This document shows positions 57,757 to 64,000 of a stretch of 64,000 bases of DNA, piece after piece; position 1 is the stretch's first letter, and each line of letters begins with the position of its first letter. Under the pieces are notes generated by a model. It saw only the letters and a program-made list of their open reading frames with translations. It was not told the origin of the DNA and did not search any database. Origin of the DNA: Elsinoe arachidis (taxonomy: Eukaryota; Ascomycota; Dothideomycetes; Myriangiales; Elsinoaceae); contig JAAPAX010000010.1 in the NCBI GenBank assembly GCA_013372555.1, positions 1,922,001 to 1,986,000 of the forward strand. The letters run 5' to 3'. Both the position numbers and the translations under genes were made by a program.

Positions 57757-60090
57757 TAGTCTCCTTCTACTATCTCTATAAGCGCTTAATAATAATAACT
57801 CTAGTACTTAATAATAGCTATAAATTACTTACTTACTATAAGCTCTTTATTATTCTTTATATCCTCGCTACTAGCGCTAGCTATTACTACGTTACTACTA
57901 AAGTTAGTATAGTTATCTAAATAGTTAGCTAATTCTTCTACTAAGTGCTCTAAAGTCTCTTCTCTTTATATAATAAATACGTAGTACTAATTATAATACT
58001 CTAAGTACTACTAGATATCTATATAAATTATAAGTTTTAGCCTTACTTCTAAAGCTATATTAGTACTCTCGATAGTACTTATATTTATACTTATATTATT
58101 AGCGAGTAATTAGTATAGAGAAATTAAAAAGATAGCTTATTATAGAACGTATTAGTAGTAGTAAACTATAAGATAAAGTTTACTTATCTATTACTAGAGT
58201 AAGAGAGGTCTACGTATAATACTTAAGTACTCGCTAATACTTATATAAAGGAGTTCTCTACTCTAGAAGGTACTTATTACCTCGCTAATACTAGATATAG
58301 TAATAGAGTTAATATTATAGTACTCTATTAAGGTATAAGGTACTACCTTCGAGAGTATAAGGCTACTAACTAATAGCCTTAGAGTCTATAAGAGCTTTTT
58401 AATTTATACTATTTATAACTCTATAATATTATTAAAAGAAGCTTTAGATTACTTAAGAGGTAGTAGTAGATATTAAATAAGTAATTTAAGTACTCTTTAA
58501 TACTAACGTAGGTCTAAATAGTATACTATCTAGCTATACTTTATAATCTCTTACTTAGTTATCTATCTCGAGAAGAATAAGAAGAAGGCGAAGAAGAAAG
58601 AGAAGAAGGTCTCTAAGTCTATTAGCTATCTAATAGGTAAAAGAGAGCAAAATATAAGTAATATATATATAGTTAAATATTATAATAAGATTACTAAGGA
58701 TATATAGCGAGATTACTAGCTTAAGCTATAGTAGTACTAAGGTTAATAAAAAGAAGTAGTAAACGATATAGTATAATTAAATAATAGTCTCTAAATATAT
58801 AATAGTTATTTAGTAGCTTCTATATTTAAATTAGATATATAATAAAGATTATAAAGAAGTATAAAGAATTAAAGAAATTATAAAAATTACCTTACTACCT
58901 ATCTAAAAAGAGAATTCTAAAAGGATAATAGTTATATAAGTAATTAATCTCTAAGTTATAAAGGCTCTTTATTCTTCTTCTTCTATTATACTTCTCTATC
59001 TACTATCTCTTTAATAAGTATTATAAGTAGTAAGCTAGTCTATTCGCTTATAAGCTTATATCTTATACCTTTATCTAACTTAAGCTAGTACTCTACTATC
59101 TCCTTTAAGACTAGTAAAGTCTTTATCTTTATAGCTAGTACAAGATAAGTAAACTCCTTAGTAAATTTAGTAGTTACTTAAGTAACTACTAAAGGCCTTT
59201 TAGCTATCTTATTTAACCTCTTTATTATATTAAGAATAGCTTATATTATCTAGTTTATCTTATCTATCTTCTATCTCTTATTTAGAAGTATTAAGCTTAC
59301 TAGTATACTTATATATAAAGAAGTAATAGAGGCTACTAGTATAAAGAGAAGCTATATAAGGTAAGAGCTTAGAGATTAGCTAAATTTTATAGGCCTATCT
59401 AACTTCTCTACTATCTAGAGTACCTTCTTCTTCTTCTTCTTCTCTTTACTAGTATTAAGTATAGTAGAAGAAGTAAGAGTATACTTACTAGTAGCTACGA
59501 TATTACTCTAAAGCTCGTTACTAAGATCTAGCTACTTAAACTTATAGTATCTAAATTTTTAAGTACTAGCGTAAGTAGTAAAGTACTTTTCTATTATATA
59601 AGGCTTAGTATATAGTATACCTTTACTATCTATTATCTAACTAGACTAGTAGTAAAGAGCTTTATAATTTAACTAATCTCTCTTTAAAGCTCTATACTTA
59701 TTATAAACCTTCTCTTCTATTATATTACTAGTTTTAGTAAACCTTATTACTATTATAATAATAGATATAGTCTACTAGAAAGTAATAGCCTTAAAGCTAG
59801 ATTAAGCTTATTTACTAGTAGTCTTCTTCCTTACTAAGAAACTAAGAAGCGTAGAGATTATATTATTAGTCTAGCTAGTATTAGATTAGTATAGCGCTAT
59901 TATCGATAATACTATAGAGGTTACTTAGAAGATTACCTAGCTAGCTAGTAGCGCTATTAAGGCTATAATTAAGATAGTAGAGAAGGTAGATAATTAGTAC
60001 TTAAAGATGTAGTATTATACAAGGTTTACTTACGCGTTTACTAAGACTAGTAAAAAGACTAGTCTTCTATATACACGATTATAAGGCTAT
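57757..60090. other. RIP'd interval with Lys-rich coding-like patch, not assigned
   Basis: Near 58563-58620 the plus strand reads EKNKKKAKKKEKKVSKS, and near 59420 there is a run of CTT triplets. These look like low-complexity coding remains. No domain was recognised. Confidence 0.4.
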
Positions 60091-60099
60091 ATATAGAAG

Positions 60100-61390
60100 A
60101 GTAGCCTTAATAAGCTAATCTTACTCTATTAGGCTATCGAGTTAGTCTAGCTAGTTAAAAGCGCCACTAGAAGACCGACTATTAGTTATCGAAGAAGATG
60201 TAAATTAGTTATCTATTATACCTTCCTAAACGAGCACTAAAAACCAGTTAAATTCGACGAAGAAGATAGCCTCTTGTCTTAGCTTAACGCGTTCGCTATA
60301 GATAAAATTTCGTCTAGCTACAACACCTATACCTAAGATCCTAATAGCAAGGATAGAGTACTCTTCGGAACGCTCGATACTCGTTCTAAGATCGTTCGAA
60401 GAGTAGACTATTAAGTCGAATGCTATAATATAGTATAATCTAATTTAATTAGTTTTTAGCTATACGTTAAGTACGGAGACGTCTATCTTATTACTACTTA
60501 TCTAGCTACGGCTAAGGATTATAGCTTTCACAAACGCCGATAGCATTGTCTAGGCTAAAGACCTTACTAACGATATAGATACTTCCTCTTTAACCTTATA
60601 TACGTAGAGTAAGTAGTATAGTAACGCTCATCGCATACTTAGCTACATCGTAGGTAGTTCGTGCTACGAGGTTCGAGGCAATTAGCTATAATAGACTAAT
60701 AAGTCGATCGCACGCTCTATACTATAGACTAGATATATGCCCTTCCGACTAAGTATACTACCGCGCGTGCTTTCTTACAAGAGAAGTAGGACGTCGATTA
60801 CTAAGAGCCCGGAGACAACAATAACTATACTTTAGGAAAAGTTAGCTCTTATTATATCGTTATTGCCGTGTGTCCTAACTAGGAATATAGTACTATCTCT
60901 ATAGCTGTCGTAGCTAGTAATCTCGTCTATAGCTTCCTGTAGGTTCGAGTTAGTCTTCTAGTCGGCGTTAGTAGAGGTGTACTATCCCCTAGTTACGACA
61001 TCCGTCTCGGCGACGTTGTAGTTAGCTCTAGAGATAGCACCGCCGGCGTAGTTGTCTAATATAATATAGGTAAGATAAGGCAAGATAGGTCCTTCGAGAT
61101 TACTAGGTATCTAAACAATTCACCTACGAGTCTTCGCACGGCTATTAGCAGTCTTAAGACGATACACGAAGAGTAAGGAAATAGTATACAGGAAGTAGTA
61201 AGCGAAATAGTATCTATAATGCAGAAGACTATACGAATAAAATACTACAAACTATAGAAAGAGACAGATATCCTATACCGAGCAGACTTTATCTATCTAG
61301 GCGGTAGCAGCAGCGACTATCTAGAGGAGTACTAGAAGGTAGGAAGTTTAGTTGTACTCTCTCGAGTATCGTTTATAGAGGTACTAAGTT
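60100..61390 (+). pseudogene. Phosphorylase (PNP_UDP) domain protein of the fungal NLR-like type, RIP'd
   Basis: From about 60716 the plus frame decodes as LYTIDxIYALPTKYTTARAF (family YTVGWICALP.E..AA.A), DNNNYTLGKVSSYYIVIAVC, then DIRLGDVVVSSRDSTAGVVV, IGKIRxDRSFEIT, and LYRADFI. These are hallmark segments of the nucleoside phosphorylase-like module that opens many fungal STAND/NLR proteins. A preceding frame (about 60240-60460) reads DEEDSLLSxLNAFAIDKI and may be an N-terminal extension. No nucleotide-binding or repeat domain follows, since the MULE region begins soon after. The gene is dead. It keeps more CpG than neighbouring transposons, so mutation was milder. Confidence 0.85.
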
Positions 61391-61640
61391 TGTAAACCTT
61401 ATTTTAGACTTAGCTAAACTTAAACTAGACGTACGTTAGCTAAATTATATACAATTTGCTCGTTTTTGGATTGTGTACGTCTTTAAGCAATTGCAACCTT
61501 GCTGTCGTTAATAAAGCTAAAAATGAAGCTAAAGAAACTAGTATAAAGGCTTAATATAGATAAATTTATAGTGTAATAGCTATTTAGTGTTAGTCTTCCT
61601 CTTCTTTAAGGCTATTACTACTGCCGCTACCGCCTTTAGC
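61391..61640. other. Spacer between phosphorylase relic and MULE
   Basis: It contains non-RIP'd words such as AATTTGCTCGTTTTTGGATTG, which may belong to the MULE end. No terminal repeat could be paired inside the window. Confidence 0.35.
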
Positions 61641-64000
61641 TACATAGCTAAGCTAAGAGGTGTGCTTAATAGCAACTCCGCTAACTACGTAAGGTAAGGC
61701 CTTTAAGGTACCTTATTAAGCCTTTAACGGATTACTAGAGTAAGGCGCTTAAAGTCGAAGATTACTAGGTTCTAAACTAGCGTAAGCACCTCGTTAAGGT
61801 GCTAGATAAAGTCGGTGAAGATTAACTCTTAATTCTCCTCCTTTAGTTATAACTCCTCTATCTTCTCTTTAAGCTTAAACTACTAGCTCTTTACGTTATC
61901 GAGTGCCTTACGTACCTCTAGCCTCCTCTTAATTAGCGGACTATATAGAGGCTCGGTAGCGGTAATAGCCTTATAGCTAAGGGACTAGTACATGTCGAAG
62001 CTACTCTCTTCGAACATCTCGTAATAGATATTAAAGTCGTTGTCGGTAAGGTAGTAGAAGATAAGGTAGTAAGACTAAACGTAGTAGTAGAGAAGGAAGT
62101 ACTAGTTATAGAAGTAGCAATTATACTACTTTACCGACTCGTTTAATTGCTTACTATCGTAAGCGTACTATTCGATATTAAGCTTACTAAGCTTTATCTA
62201 TTCACTAATTAGTCTTTAGATCGGCTACGGTAACTTCTTTATCTACGGATAAGTACTTACGCAAGAGTAGTACTTTAATTAAAAGCGCTCCGCTGTTACC
62301 GCTACTATAGTTGTAATTCGATAAGTAATAGCGTTAACGTACTAGATAGTGCCTTATAACGACTAGCTTAGCATCTTCGATTTTTGGCTATACTTTAAGG
62401 CGTTATAAAATCCTTTAAGGGCGTTAGTCGTTATAATCTACTACGTGAGGTATAACCTCGTATAGTATATATAACTCTATAGCTTTACTGTTAGTAATAG
62501 CTCTTTCTCGATATAGGCTAAATCGGACTAGCCTTGCTTAGTAGAGAGGAGCGTAGCGATAGTGCTCTCGATCGAGTCGTATATACTAGAGATAGTATAG
62601 CGATATCGAAGTACTACAAGGAGGTAGCTAAGTATAGGCTTATTCTTGTCGCCTTTAAAGCGGCACTCTAGTATATACTAAACATGTACTTAGTAGAGGA
62701 GGTACTTATATTTAAGCTCGCTATTAAGGAGGCCTCTAAAGCTAAGCTTAATAGCACGTTACTCTACTATAGAGTCGTTAGTAATAAAGTACCGAGGTTA
62801 CTATAATAACTTCTTAGTGTATAGCTATTTCTTAATCTCTATAAAGTAGCTAATAATAATATTAGTATTCTCTTTTTGTATAAGGAAGTACGCGTAGGTA
62901 ATCTATAAGCTAAAATTATTACGCACTATAAGGGTATAGAGAGGCTACTTTAAGCCGCTAGTGCTATAAGTTAAGTCTATAAGAGTAAGGTATCTAGAAG
63001 CGTGCAAATAATAGAGAAGTTGTTTATTAGCCTAAATAAGGCCTAGAGTATTATCTCTATTAGCATCGCGCGTTACAATAACTCTAGCGGTATAAAAGGC
63101 ATCTATAATAAGTAAGTAATAAGCATAAAGAAGTAAGGCTAATATAGAGTAATATAGTTACCTATCTTAGTAGCCGAATTTAGCTAGTTTAGATATATAG
63201 CCGATATCTCTAGACTAATTACTAGCGTAGATTGCTTACTAAAGCCTTAGTAGGCTAGCTATATCTAGCTTACTACCCGGCACAAAAAAAAGTATACTAT
63301 TAAAGGTATAATTACTTATCTCTCTCTAAGGCCTTACTTGTGTTAATCTACTAATTCTCCTAATCTCGAGTAGTGCTAACTATACGGCGGTCTTTACGAA
63401 CGAGCTTAACACACTACGTAGTATTATAAACATCTATATACGTAAATAGCCTACTACTAGCCTCGACGAATTCGGCAAAGGTAGCTAGATCTTTATCCGA
63501 GCGTATATAGTGCTAGACCTTAGTAGCGCTATAACCTTTAGTAAATTGCTTAGTAGCGACGAGATAAAGGTAAGAATTACACTTCCGTAAGTCTATCTTT
63601 TTAATAGTATAAATCGACCTATAATCCGCTAAGTTCTTAGAGCGCTCTATTACGAAGTACTAAGTAATACTACCGCGGCCGGACAAGTCTAGTGCCTTAC
63701 TCTAAGCTATAGTTACTCGAATTCGACACTCGCACGGCTCGTAATTAATAGCATAGATTAGCTTTATACACTTGTTGTTACCCTTCGGTAAGGCCTACGA
63801 CCGCTAATTATAGTACTAATAGTTCTATACGGTAGTATTAAGACGAGACTAATAAGCACTACTACTACCTTTTTGCTTCTAGAAGTTATCGACGTAAGGC
63901 TAGAGAATCTTTTACTACTCCGGCGTTAACGTAATAGAAGCCTCTACCTTTAGAAGAGCTTAGCGCTAGGTTTAGATATTAGCCGGATTGTCGATAAGGC
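61640..64000 (-). pseudogene. MULE (Mutator-like) transposase, RIP'd, cut by window end
   Basis: The minus strand decodes in one frame to a Mutator-like transposase. An N-terminal zinc-binding-like segment reads NYEPCECRIRVTIA near 63740. The catalytic region has LTLIDLTYSTSGLK (family DATY.TN) near 62970, then FITNDSIVExRAIKLSF (family TD...E..AI...F) near 62780, and YLLYxVHVxYILECRFKGDK near 62690 (family LLC.VH..R). Downstream, AYIEKELLLTVKL near 62510 and IITTNALKGFYNALK near 62430 match the fungal YIEKEW and MTTN..E..H pattern. It is preceded on the same side by nothing else in the window, and its 5' end is outside. Confidence 0.85.

Overview
The window looks like a filamentous ascomycete (Pezizomycotina) chromosome segment dominated by repeat-induced point mutation (RIP). 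Outside two short islands, CpA and TpG are almost absent and TpA is everywhere, so reading frames are cut mainly by TAA/TAG (from CAA, CAG, TGG) and Cys and His codons have become Tyr. Reading those frames through their TAA/TAG stops shows that nearly all of the AT-rich sequence is nested, dead transposable elements. Fungal-type introns, a branch point (GCTAAC) and the secreted-protein genes agree with a fungus. No rRNA, tRNA, CRISPR or bacterial signal was seen.

Layout. 1-3673: truncated Ty3/gypsy element (family A, minus strand). 3674-9886: right part of a hAT-like transposon holding two histone H3-like pseudogenes, broken up by a LINE fragment with a 13-bp target-site duplication (TSD) and a MITE relic. 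9887-10945: 5' end of a family-B gypsy element, minus strand. 10946-13888 and probably 21361-22100: a LINE with an endonuclease domain, split by a complete family-A gypsy element at 13889-21355 (174-bp LTRs, TSD AAGAA), which carries an extra antisense reading frame between integrase and its 3' LTR. 22330-24200: Pogo/Fot1 transposase.

24590-30330: GC-richer, hardly mutated island with an intact alpha/beta hydrolase gene, a broken hypothetical gene, a PD-(D/E)XK-like nuclease gene with one RIP-type nonsense codon, and an unmutated 628-bp hAT-type MITE (TSD GTTCTTGT) just upstream of the nuclease start codon.

30560-32450: second Pogo transposase (minus). 32563-40255: a complete 7.7-kb hAT-like element (TIRs, perfect 8-bp TSD ATATAGTA) carrying a histone H3-like pseudogene, a divergent Lys/Asn-rich gene, unidentified frames and six copies of a 13-bp doublet. 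40256-45830: unassigned RIP'd DNA. 45840-48040: second island with a damaged secreted-protein gene and an intron-containing small cysteine-rich secreted protein gene (effector-like). 48345 to about 50100: LINE with RNase H, interrupted by a solo LTR (TSD TTATT). 51552-57751: complete family-B gypsy element (202-bp LTRs, TSD TATAG). 57752-60000: unassigned. 60100-61390: RIP'd gene with a purine-nucleoside-phosphorylase-type domain as in fungal NLR-like proteins. 61640-64000: MULE transposase (minus), running off the window.

The most unusual observation is a family of hAT-like transposons, two members in this window, that carry histone H3-like genes next to their right terminus. All coordinates inside RIP'd relics are approximate because frames were decoded by eye.
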